A stretch of 64,000 nt of DNA, from contig NZ_CM009578.1 in NCBI RefSeq assembly GCF_002993885.1, positions 2,812,009 through 2,876,008 on the forward strand, in the 5' to 3' direction. The translations under genes and the position numbers were made by a program. Source of the stretch: Sphingopyxis lindanitolerans. GTDB taxonomy: Bacteria; Pseudomonadota; Alphaproteobacteria; Sphingomonadales; Sphingomonadaceae. Shown here in pieces: positions 25,213 to 33,946 of this stretch. Under the pieces are notes generated by a model. The model made no database searches, was not told where the DNA came from, and worked only from the letters and a program-made list of their open reading frames with translations. How positions within the stretch are numbered: position 1 is the stretch's first letter; each line of letters starts with the position of its first letter.

Positions 25213-25863
25213 GTGAGCGCTCCCTTCTCCCGCATCGCGCTGCTGGCGCTCGTCGCCGCGACCGCGCTGACCGCGTGCGATCGCGGCAAGGACAAGCGGC
25301 CCGGTGAAACCACGGCGCAGCTCGCCAAGTCGGAGCATGTGCCGCAGGAAGTCGGCGGGATCGAGGGTGCGACTCCGATGGCGCAGCGCGTCGCGGTGCT
25401 CGGGCTGCTCAACAAGCGTAACGGCCTCGTCCGCGAGCTTGAGATGAAGCCGGGCGAGAGCGCGCGCGTTGGTCGCGCGATCGTGCGCCTGCGCGCCTGC
25501 GAACAGACCGCGCCGTGGGAGGACCCGCCCGAAACCGGCGCCTTCGTCCAGTTGACCGTGCAGGATCAGCGCGACAATAAATGGTATCGCGTCTTTTCGG
25601 GCTGGATATTCAAGGAGCGCCCCGAGCGCAACGTCATCCAGCACCCGATTTTCGACGTCTATGTCAAAAGCTGTGCGATGACATATCCGGGCGGCGAGCC
25701 TGTCGCGCGCGCGGCGCCGAAATCGCCCGTCCCCGCGCCCAAGGCATCGAGCGCGCCCCAATCGACGACGACGAACGGTGGCGCGGGCACGCCTGCACCG
25801 ACACCCGCGCCTGCGCCTGCGCCCGCCGCGCCCAAGGCCGCTCCGTCCGACAAGACCGAATAA
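25213..25863 (+). CDS. DUF2155 domain protein
   Basis: This 216-residue exported protein starts with GTG, five bases after the NDUFA12 gene. Its N-terminus is a lipoprotein-type signal (LLALVAATALTACDRG). The DUF2155 core includes VLGLLNKRNGLVRELEMKPGESARVGRAIVRLRACE, PETGAFVQLTVQD and RVFSGWIFKERPERNVIQHPIFDVYVKSC. The last 45 residues are a Pro/Ala-rich tail with PAPTPAPAPAPAAP. The family is conserved in alphaproteobacteria beside NDUFA12 and aat, and its role is unknown. The tail-coding region is also the antisense end of the aat gene (205 bases), which is unusual. Confidence 0.88.
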   Translation: MSAPFSRIALLALVAATALTACDRGKDKRPGETTAQLAKSEHVPQEVGGIEGATPMAQRVAVLGLLNKRNGLVRELEMKPGESARVGRAIVRLRACEQTAPWEDPPETGAFVQLTVQDQRDNKWYRVFSGWIFKERPERNVIQHPIFDVYVKSCAMTYPGGEPVARAAPKSPVPAPKASSAPQSTTTNGGAGTPAPTPAPAPAPAAPKAAPSDKTE

Positions 25864-26432
25864 AGCCGCGCCAGATAATCGGCCTGGGGGATTTCGATCG
25901 CGCCCAGGCTGGCGAGGTGCGGGGTGATGAACTGGCAGTCGAGCAGCCGCCAACCGCCCGCTTTCAGCCGCGCGACGAGATGCGCGAGCGCGACCTTCGA
26001 CGCGTCGCGCGCCCGGCTGACCATCGATTCGCCGAAAAAGGCGCGGCCGAGCGACACGCCATAGAGCCCGCCGACAAGCTCGTCCCCGCGCCAGCATTCG
26101 ACGCTGTGCGCGTGGCCGATCTGGAACAGGCGCTCGTAGCTCGTCTTGATCACGGGGTTGATCCAGGTCGTCGGCCGGTCGTCCGCGGGTTCGGCGCAGA
26201 GCGCCATCATGGCGCGAAACGCGGTGTCGGTGGTCACGCGAAAATGGTCGGACAGGACGACTTTCTTCAGGCTCTTCGACAGATGAAAGCCGTCCAGCGG
26301 CAGGATCGCGCGCAGCCGCGGTTCGACCCAATGCACCGACGGGTCGTCCGCCGCGTCGGCCATCGGGAACAGCCCCTGCGCATAAGCGCTGAGCAGCAGC
26401 GCGGGATCGATCGATTCGAGATGCCTGGTCAG
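25659..26432 (-). CDS. aat: Leucyl/phenylalanyl-tRNA--protein transferase
   Basis: Aat moves Leu or Phe from tRNA to the N-terminal Lys or Arg of proteins, marking them for ClpS/ClpAP degradation (bacterial N-end rule). The core is clear: LLLSAYAQGLFPMAD, HWVEPRLRAILPLDGFHLSK, TWINPVIKTSYERLFQIGHAHSVECW, GGLYGVSLGRAFFGESMVSR and LLDCQFITPHLASLGAIEIP. No ATG, GTG or TTG lies in frame near this N-terminus. The best start is CTG at 26432-26430, whose last two bases overlap the stop of the upstream methyltransferase gene, giving 257 residues. The usual end (QADYLARLY) is followed by about 65 Gly/Ala-rich residues read antisense to the DUF2155 tail, so the protein is longer than most. Confidence 0.85.
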   Translation of the reverse strand: MTRHLESIDPALLLSAYAQGLFPMADAADDPSVHWVEPRLRAILPLDGFHLSKSLKKVVLSDHFRVTTDTAFRAMMALCAEPADDRPTTWINPVIKTSYERLFQIGHAHSVECWRGDELVGGLYGVSLGRAFFGESMVSRARDASKVALAHLVARLKAGGWRLLDCQFITPHLASLGAIEIPQADYLARLYSVLSDGAALGAAGAGAGAGVGAGVPAPPFVVVDWGALDALGAGTGDFGAARATGSPPGYVIAQLLT

Positions 26433-27229
26433 TGTGCGGGCTTCACGAATTTGAGCGTCATGCGATCCGATTCGCCGATCGCCAGATATTTGGCGCGGTC
26501 CTTGTCGCCTTCGGCCAGCGATGGCGGCAGCGTCCAGACCCCGCCCGGATAATCGTGGGTGTCCTTCGCATTGGCGTTGATGTCGCTTTCGCCCGCGAGC
26601 TCGAATCCCGCCGCCTCGGCGAAACCGATGATCGACGAACGCTTCATGTAACCGCTCTTTTCCTCGAGCGCCGAATCCATATCCTCGGGCAGGCGATGCT
26701 CCTCGATGCCCAGCACGCCGCCGGGTTTCAGCATCGCATAAATCTGCCGGAAAGCCTCTGCGACATTGTCCTTGCCGCCAAAGCGCCAATTATGGATGTT
26801 GCGAAAGGTCAGCACGACGTCGGCGCTGCCGTCGGGCACTGTCGGCCCGGCGCCGGTGGCGGGGAATTCGGCGAGCTTGATCGCGCCATAGACATCGGGC
26901 TTCGCGCCCTGCCATTGCTTGATCCGGTTCAGGCCCTTCGCCCATGGCGCCGCGGCATAGAGGGTGCCGCCGCCGGACGTCGACAGCGGCGCGAGGATTT
27001 CGGTGTACCAGCCGCCGCCCGGCCACAGCTCGACGATCGTATCGCCAGGCTTCACGCCGAAGAAGGCCAGCGTTTCGGCGGGATGGCGATAACGGTCGCG
27101 CGCGACATTGGCGGGCGTGCGCGTCGGCGCGGCGACCGCGGCGGCGACGGGGGCGTCGTTCGGGCTTTCGGCGACGGCGGGCGCGGCGAGCGCGATGACG
27201 GCACTTGCAACGAGGATCAGCGGACGCAT
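26429..27229 (-). CDS. Exported class I SAM-dependent methyltransferase-like protein
   Basis: This 266-residue protein has a signal peptide (MRPLILVASAVIALAAPAVA) and then a methyltransferase domain of the COG4798 type: FFGVKPGDTIVELWPGGGWYTEILAPL (motif I), SADVVLTFRNIHNW (motif IV region), MLKPGGVLGIEEHRLPED and AEAAGFELAGESDI. The glycine loop WPGGGWYT departs from the usual GxGxG. An export signal is odd because SAM is cytosolic; the enzyme may act before export, or the fold may do something else. A GAGAGG site supports the start at 27229. The stop overlaps the proposed CTG start of aat, so the two are likely co-translated. Confidence 0.8.
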   Translation of the reverse strand: MRPLILVASAVIALAAPAVAESPNDAPVAAAVAAPTRTPANVARDRYRHPAETLAFFGVKPGDTIVELWPGGGWYTEILAPLSTSGGGTLYAAAPWAKGLNRIKQWQGAKPDVYGAIKLAEFPATGAGPTVPDGSADVVLTFRNIHNWRFGGKDNVAEAFRQIYAMLKPGGVLGIEEHRLPEDMDSALEEKSGYMKRSSIIGFAEAAGFELAGESDINANAKDTHDYPGGVWTLPPSLAEGDKDRAKYLAIGESDRMTLKFVKPAH

Positions 27230-27301
27230 ATGGGCACCTCTCATTCTTCTCTCGCGGATCACGAGAGGGGGAGGCCCCTGTTTGCGAAGGGATGCGCGTC
27301 A

Positions 27302-27487
27302 ATGCAAGGGTCGATGCTGACGGTGAGCGCGGTCAGTGCCGTGATTGCGGCGGCTGCCGAATATGCCGACTATCGCCGCCGCCACCGGCGCGACGTCGAT
27401 GCGGTCGGTTTCATGCCGTGGCGCGGCATCGCGCTCGTCAGCCTGACGGTGGCCCTGTTCGCCGCGGCGTTCGGGTTGAAGGGCTGA
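27302..27487 (+). CDS. Small membrane protein
   Basis: This 61-residue open frame has a GAAGGG site nine bases before its ATG. The protein has an Ala/Val-rich first part (SMLTVSAVSAVIAAAAEYA), a basic middle (DYRRRHRRDVDAVGFMPW) and a C-terminal helix (GIALVSLTVALFAAAFGL), so one or two membrane passes are likely. No family is recognised. The downstream repeat begins six bases after the stop, which supports this as the real gene end. It is divergent from the exported methyltransferase gene. Confidence 0.5.
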   Translation: MQGSMLTVSAVSAVIAAAAEYADYRRRHRRDVDAVGFMPWRGIALVSLTVALFAAAFGLKG

Positions 27488-27492
27488 TATTT

Positions 27493-27660
27493 CTTCTCCC
27501 CTTGGGGGAGAAGGATACGAAGCCTCGCCGCAAAGCGGCTAGGCGCAGTTGGATGAGGGTGACGGGCGCAGCGTTCATGGTCGCCGTTGATACCCTCACC
27601 CAGCTTCGACTAGGCAGCGAAGCCGCCAAGTCTGCGCAACCCTCTCCCTCAGGGGAGAGG
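27493..27660. repeat. Imperfect long inverted repeat, MITE-like or RIR-type
   Basis: About 168 bases form one large imperfect hairpin: TCTCCCCTTGGGGGAGAAGG at the left pairs with CCCTCTCCCTCAGGGGAGA at the right, and inner blocks around TGAGGGTGACGGGCG and ATACCCTCACCCAGC also pair. It fills the gap between the small protein gene and cpaF. A second element of the same plan but different sequence lies at 60661-60809. No transposase is encoded, so if mobile it depends on another element. Confidence 0.7.
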
Positions 27661-27664
27661 GGAT

Positions 27665-29158
27665 TTACAGGCAGGCTTCCAGATACGGCTGGTCGAACCC
27701 GAACTGGCGGGCCTTTTCCAGCGTATAGGGGCGCAGGCCCATCGAGCGATATTCGCCGAGAATCTTGCCGTCCTTGTCCTCGTCCTGATATTCGAACTTG
27801 AACAATTCCTGGGTGACGATGACGTCGCCTTCCATGCCGATCACTTCGGTGACGTTGGTGACGCGGCGTGAACCGTCGCGCAGGCGCTTGATCTGGACGA
27901 TCAGATCGACCGAATCGGCGATCTGCTTCGAGATCGCTTCCTTCGGAATCTTGATGTCGCCCATCAAGACCATATTCTCCATACGGCCCAGGCATTCGCG
28001 CGGGCTGTTCGCGTGGAGCGTGCACATCGAACCGTCGTGACCGGTGTTCATCGCGGCGAGCAGGTCGAAACACTCCGATCCGCGGACCTCGCCCATGATG
28101 ATGCGGTCGGGGCGCATACGCAGCGCGTTCTTGACGAGATCGCCCATATGGATCGCGCCATTGCCCTCGAGGTTCGCGGGGCGCGTTTCGAGCGGTAGCC
28201 AGTGCGGCTGTTGCAGGCGAAGCTCGGCGGCATCCTCGATCGTCAGCACGCGCTCGCCGGGGTCGATCATCTTCGACAGGGCATTGAGCATGGTGGTCTT
28301 GCCCGAACCGGTGCCGCCCGAGATGACGATGTTGAAGCGGCTGGCGCCCGCGATCTTGAGCGCGGTGCACATCTTCTGGCTCATCGCGCCCCATTGGCAG
28401 AGCATGTCGAGCGTGATCGGCTTGGCCGAGAATTTACGGATCGAGATCGCGGTGCCGCGCAAGGACAGCGGCGGCACGATGACGTTGACGCGGCTGCCGT
28501 CTTTGAGGCGGGCGTCGGCGAGCGGCGTCGTCTGGTCGACGCGGCGGCCGACCATGTTGCAGATGCGCTGCGCGATCTGGAACAGATGCTGTTCGTCGCG
28601 GAACTGGATCGGCGCGATGACCAGCTGGCCCTTGCGTTCGATATAGGTCTGGTACGGCCCGTTGACCATGATGTCGGAGATGTCGGGGTCGGAGAGCAGC
28701 TCTTCGAGCGGGCCGAAGCCGAGCAATTCGTCGACGAGCACTTTTTCGAGCGCGAATTGCTCGCGGCGATTGAGGGTGATGCGCAGTTCAGCAAGCACTT
28801 CGAGGATGATCGGGCGGAATTCCTCGGTCAGCTCGTCCTTGCTGAGCGTCGCCGCCGCCTCGGGATCGACGCGTTCGAGCAGGCGCGGCAGCACCTGTTC
28901 CTTGATCTTGTGAACCGATGCCTCGAATCCTTGCGCCTTTTCGGGCTCGGCCATGTCGGCGGTCGAGCGCTGGTTCAGCCGCTCCATCGCTTCCTGTTCG
29001 GGGGTCAGGTTCAACGCGATCGGTGGCGGCCCCTCGGGCGCGGGTGTGTCGAGCGCAGGAAATTGCGAGCCGCCCATGCCAGGGCCCGTCTGCATCGGCT
29101 TAGCCACCCCAAAGGCGGGGCGGCCAGCGGTGCCGGGTCGGCGTCCGAATGCACTCAT
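27665..29158 (-). CDS. cpaF: CpaF/TadA-family type II/IV secretion ATPase
   Basis: This 497-residue hexameric ATPase has a disordered Pro-rich N-terminus, a helical N-domain (about 60-200, with LVDELLGFGPLEELLSDPDISDIMVNG) and the ATPase core: Walker A SGGTGSGKTTML (280-290), Asp box RVLTIEDAAELRL, Walker B region DRIIMGEVRGSECFDLL and the His box NTGHDGSMCTLHANSP. It would power assembly of Flp/Tad pili. The usual neighbours (cpaE upstream, tadB/tadC downstream) are missing: upstream are two membrane proteins and downstream a palindromic repeat. It may therefore act with a Tad locus elsewhere. The start is ATG with a GCAGGAT site. Confidence 0.9.
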   Translation of the reverse strand: MSAFGRRPGTAGRPAFGVAKPMQTGPGMGGSQFPALDTPAPEGPPPIALNLTPEQEAMERLNQRSTADMAEPEKAQGFEASVHKIKEQVLPRLLERVDPEAAATLSKDELTEEFRPIILEVLAELRITLNRREQFALEKVLVDELLGFGPLEELLSDPDISDIMVNGPYQTYIERKGQLVIAPIQFRDEQHLFQIAQRICNMVGRRVDQTTPLADARLKDGSRVNVIVPPLSLRGTAISIRKFSAKPITLDMLCQWGAMSQKMCTALKIAGASRFNIVISGGTGSGKTTMLNALSKMIDPGERVLTIEDAAELRLQQPHWLPLETRPANLEGNGAIHMGDLVKNALRMRPDRIIMGEVRGSECFDLLAAMNTGHDGSMCTLHANSPRECLGRMENMVLMGDIKIPKEAISKQIADSVDLIVQIKRLRDGSRRVTNVTEVIGMEGDVIVTQELFKFEYQDEDKDGKILGEYRSMGLRPYTLEKARQFGFDQPYLEACL

Positions 29159-29257
29159 CCGTTTTATCCTGCTTTCCTGTCCTGTCGGGGCCTCGCCGCC
29201 GTGGCTGGCGACCCCCCCGTGGGATACGATGAATAAGGCGGAAACTTTGATATTGTC

Positions 29258-29866
29258 CTAATGGGAGGGCGCGGAGGTATTGGCCGGTGGGACGGACGGC
29301 AGGCCCACGAAGCGCGGATCGGTTCCGAACAACCGCGCGAGGGTGCGCGAAAGTGCCAGGAAGCGATGGCCCTGTTCGGTCACGCGAATGTTGCCATCGA
29401 CCACCGCGATGTTGCCCGACGCTGTCTGCTCGGCGATCCGCCGATCCATCTGCCGCATGTCGCCGACGTATTTGCGGACGAAAATGTCGGTGATCCGTCG
29501 GCTATCGAGCGCTTCGTCCTGATGCTGCTCGATCTGGGCCAGCATGAAGACGCTGATCGAGCGATCGAGCGTCACCGGCAGAACGATCAGAAAGCAGATG
29601 TTGAAGCTGAGCGACAGCGAACCCGCGGCGATGATAGTGGCGACGTCGAACCGTCGCCGGCGCAGCGCCATCGCCGCCATCACGAGCGTGGCGGAGAGCG
29701 CGCACAAGAGCAGGCCGCGATAGAAAAGGATCGAAATCCCGGCGAACAAGGGCGAACGGGTGAGGCCGACATAGAGAGCGAAACCGGCCGCAACCGCCAG
29801 CATCAGCGTCAACAGGAGGGAGAATATCTGTTTAATCGGACGCACCTTTCCCGATGATCGCGACAT
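29258..29866 (-). CDS. Hypothetical four-helix membrane protein
   Basis: This 202-residue protein has four hydrophobic segments (about residues 12-35, 43-66, 74-98, and a weaker one after), then a soluble C-terminal part with DEALDSRRITDIFVRKYVGDMRQMDRRI and a basic winged-helix-like stretch (VDGNIRVTEQGHRFLALSRTLARLF). No family is recognised. The start overlaps the end of the larger upstream membrane protein gene by 35 bases, so the two are coupled. The soluble part could bind nucleotides or protein, but nothing proves it. It lies 100 bases upstream of cpaF on the same strand. Confidence 0.7.
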   Translation of the reverse strand: MSRSSGKVRPIKQIFSLLLTLMLAVAAGFALYVGLTRSPLFAGISILFYRGLLLCALSATLVMAAMALRRRRFDVATIIAAGSLSLSFNICFLIVLPVTLDRSISVFMLAQIEQHQDEALDSRRITDIFVRKYVGDMRQMDRRIAEQTASGNIAVVDGNIRVTEQGHRFLALSRTLARLFGTDPRFVGLPSVPPANTSAPSH

Positions 29867-31913
29867 CGACGATGCACGCGCGATTGTTTCTATAGAGGCA
29901 GGGAAGCCCTGGCGGCGGGCCGCCCGCCGCTTTCCAGACCGGATCGATGTCGATGAGGATCAGATAGTCGATATGGTTCGCCCGCGCGATATGGGCGACC
30001 CGTGCGGGGGGCAGTGGCTGCTCGAAAATTGGCCGGATCGCATCCCTGCGGTCGTGCGCCATGGCGGCGCTGACGCCGAACAAATTGGCGGCGCCGTCGG
30101 CCAGCGCGACACGGTTGCGGCTATACAGGCCGAAATCGAAGATGCGATAAAGCTGCGCCGGATTATGCTGGAGGATCGCCTGGTGCGGCAGATGGCCGTT
30201 GGCCCAGTCATAGGCCCGGCGCTGCGCCATATCCCCCTGCGGCCGCCGATTGACCGGATCGGGGAAGATTGCGTCGGGATCGGGGAATTTCATCCGCAGC
30301 CCCGCCATGTCCCAGGCATTGCCCGCGATGCCGACGAACAGGAACAGCCACCATATCGACTTGGGCCGCAGAACGCCGGGCCTGGACGGCCCGAAAGGGG
30401 ACAGCGGCGCCATGCTCTGGACCACCGCCGCGGTCCAGAGCATGGCGGCGAACTGGGCGAACCAGATGACGCGCCAGCCAAGATCATTGTTGATGATGCT
30501 CGACCGGACGAAGCTGACAATCAGCAGCGACGTCAGAAAACCGATGAACAGAAAGCTGCGGATCGGCCTCCCCATTTGCGGCCTTGCGGTCCTTGATCGG
30601 CCGTAGAGGCGCAGATAGAGATTGCCGCCGAGCGCGAAAAGACCGAAATCGAGCACATAGCCAATGGGCAGAAGCGCCAGCACCAGCAGCACCTGGATTG
30701 CGCCGACGCTGTCATATTGAAAGCCGCTGAAACGGCGAATCCACAATTCGACCGGCATGCCGTCGCTCACCCGCCCCTGCAGCAGATCGATGAGCTGGGG
30801 CGCGGCAAAAGCCAGCGCGACCAGCGCCGAAAAGGCTGCGAACAGCAGCAGCCGCGGCCCTTCCCGACGCCCTTCGGCGAGGGTCCAGAGCAGGAGCGCG
30901 GGCGCTGCGCCGAGCGCGATCCAGGCGGACATGCCGAAAGCGGTGGCAAAGCTGATTCCGGCAAGACCGGCGAGCGCGAAGCGCCATGATGGCGATGGCG
31001 CTGTCGGGGGCGACGATGCCGGCGCGGCGGCGCGATGCAACAGAAGCGCGCCGCACCAGACGGCGATAAAGCCGCCCAGATGATGGGGAACCCACATCAT
31101 CGACGTGAAGGCGAAGCGAATCTCCTCGCTCCAATAATCGACTTGCCGCGCCGCGGCGCCACGGGCCAGATATTCGATCAATGTCGGCGCTAGATCGAGC
31201 CCGGTGACGAAGCACAGCAGGATGGCGATCAACAGGAAGCGGCGATCGCGGCCGATGCGGATCAGGGCCGCATCCTTCGCGACGCGCCACAGCAGCGCGA
31301 CGAAGATCACGCCCGACCAAAAGGCGGTGGCGGCAAAAGCCATGCGGCCGTCGACCAGCCCGCCCGTGATCCAGCGCACCAGCGCGCCCCAGATATAATA
31401 ATAATAATAATAGCCTGCCGGCTCGGCGCGCGCGTAAAAGGGGTCGTGGAGCGGCAGGCCGTATTGCGCGATGCTCTCGATCGTCGCGGCATGCTTGACC
31501 ATGTCGAAGGTGACGAGGCTCTGATAAAGTCGGTCGCCGATATCGACATCGACCAGCGCGGCGGCGAGGGCGAGCCACCAGAGCAGCGCCAGCGCCGCGA
31601 ACGGCCAGTCGATCCGCAGCGTGGGGCGCCGATAGAGCGGCGCTGCGGCGAGGATCAGCGCGGCGTGCAGCGTCAATGTCCCGGCGATGCCGATGGCGCG
31701 AATGAGAAGCGCGTCGAACGCCGGGAGGATCGCCAGCGCTAGGATCAGCGCCCAGCCGACTCGTTGCCAGGCGCTGTCGATTCCCCGAAACCCGCGGGTT
31801 CGGCCCAGCTGTTCGCTCAGCAACACCCCCGAAAAGGCGGGAAGGATGAAGACCAGCAACGCGACAAGCGTGCCGAACGCCAGGCCGGCGATATCTTGGG
31901 CGAAATAGGTCAT
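29832..31913 (-). CDS. Polytopic membrane protein, DUF2298/GT39-like
   Basis: This 693-residue protein has about 13 membrane helices and a C-terminal soluble part (after about residue 560) with LPHQAILQHNPAQLYRIFDFGLYSRNRVALADG and YLILIDIDPVWKAAGG. The Tyr-rich segment AEPAGYYYYYYIWGALVRWI after a periplasmic HDPFYARAE stretch recalls the YYY motif of DUF2298 proteins and lipid-linked-sugar glycosyltransferases of the GT39/ArnT fold. A sugar transferase role is inference. Six consecutive Tyr codons are all TAT, forming a trinucleotide repeat. It is followed by the overlapping 29258-29866 gene. The ATG at 31913 begins MTYFAQDIAGLAFG. Confidence 0.7.
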   Translation of the reverse strand: MTYFAQDIAGLAFGTLVALLVFILPAFSGVLLSEQLGRTRGFRGIDSAWQRVGWALILALAILPAFDALLIRAIGIAGTLTLHAALILAAAPLYRRPTLRIDWPFAALALLWWLALAAALVDVDIGDRLYQSLVTFDMVKHAATIESIAQYGLPLHDPFYARAEPAGYYYYYYIWGALVRWITGGLVDGRMAFAATAFWSGVIFVALLWRVAKDAALIRIGRDRRFLLIAILLCFVTGLDLAPTLIEYLARGAAARQVDYWSEEIRFAFTSMMWVPHHLGGFIAVWCGALLLHRAAAPASSPPTAPSPSWRFALAGLAGISFATAFGMSAWIALGAAPALLLWTLAEGRREGPRLLLFAAFSALVALAFAAPQLIDLLQGRVSDGMPVELWIRRFSGFQYDSVGAIQVLLVLALLPIGYVLDFGLFALGGNLYLRLYGRSRTARPQMGRPIRSFLFIGFLTSLLIVSFVRSSIINNDLGWRVIWFAQFAAMLWTAAVVQSMAPLSPFGPSRPGVLRPKSIWWLFLFVGIAGNAWDMAGLRMKFPDPDAIFPDPVNRRPQGDMAQRRAYDWANGHLPHQAILQHNPAQLYRIFDFGLYSRNRVALADGAANLFGVSAAMAHDRRDAIRPIFEQPLPPARVAHIARANHIDYLILIDIDPVWKAAGGPPPGLPCLYRNNRACIVDVAIIGKGASD
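31395..31412 (-). repeat. Trinucleotide microsatellite (TAT)6
   Basis: Six identical TAT codons give six Tyr in a row in the membrane protein. The tract is prone to slippage, but changes would be in multiples of three and keep the frame. Confidence 0.9.
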
Positions 31914-32011
31914 GGGCCAGCATCGGCCCTAGCCGGAGCAGGGTTAAATTAGCTTTAACCCTGTTCTTGCGGCCGGTTCGAAGAAGAATCCCGGACGGCC
32001 GCCGGGTCCGG

Positions 32012-32269
32012 TCAACCCGCGATATGCTCGGCGAGGACGGTCAGGCCGGCTTCGTTGACTTCGGCGAAGCCGCCTTCGACCTCGATCGTCTCGGGCGCCG
32101 CGCCGTTGGTGGCATAGATGGTCAGCGGGCCGTTGCGCAGCGTCGCCATGAAGGGAGCATGGCCTTCGAGTACCGAAAAATCGCCCTCGCTGCCCGGCAC
32201 CGTGACCATATAGACATCGCTCGACCGCTCGAGGCGGGCGGGGGTGACGAGTTCGAACTTCAGAGCCAT
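32012..32269 (-). CDS. atpC: ATP synthase F1 epsilon subunit
   Basis: This 85-residue protein is the epsilon subunit of the F1 rotor: [44 protein letters not shown] forms the N-terminal beta-sandwich. It lacks most or all of the C-terminal helical hairpin that inhibits ATP hydrolysis in E. coli (about 138 residues); short forms are usual in alphaproteobacteria. It is the last gene of atpHAGDC, and a large GC hairpin lies between atpD and this gene. Its own ATG at 32269 follows a weak site. Confidence 0.95.
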   Translation of the reverse strand: MALKFELVTPARLERSSDVYMVTVPGSEGDFSVLEGHAPFMATLRNGPLTIYATNGAAPETIEVEGGFAEVNEAGLTVLAEHIAG

Positions 32270-32280
32270 CTTATAATCTC

Positions 32281-32338
32281 CCCCCTCCCGCGTGCGGGAG
32301 GGGCGTTTTAGAGCGCCCCTCCCGCACGCGGGAGGGGA
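32281..32338 (-). repeat. Double GC-rich hairpin between atpD and atpC
   Basis: Two copies of CCCCTCCCGCnnGCGGGAGGGG, separated by GCGTTTTAGAGCGC, form two hairpins or one long cruciform. It occupies almost all of the 75-base gap before atpC. It may slow or partly stop transcription into atpC, or stabilise the upstream mRNA end. The unit also occurs at 18460-18489. Confidence 0.75.
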
Positions 32339-32344
32339 ACCGAA

Positions 32345-33913
<1,569 letters not shown>

Positions 33914-33946
33914 TTACAGCGCCTCGGCGCCAGTGTCTTCGTCGTG

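Noticed and set aside
31395..31412. Possible phase-variable repeat
   Set aside because: The unit is three bases, so slippage keeps the frame and cannot switch the gene off.
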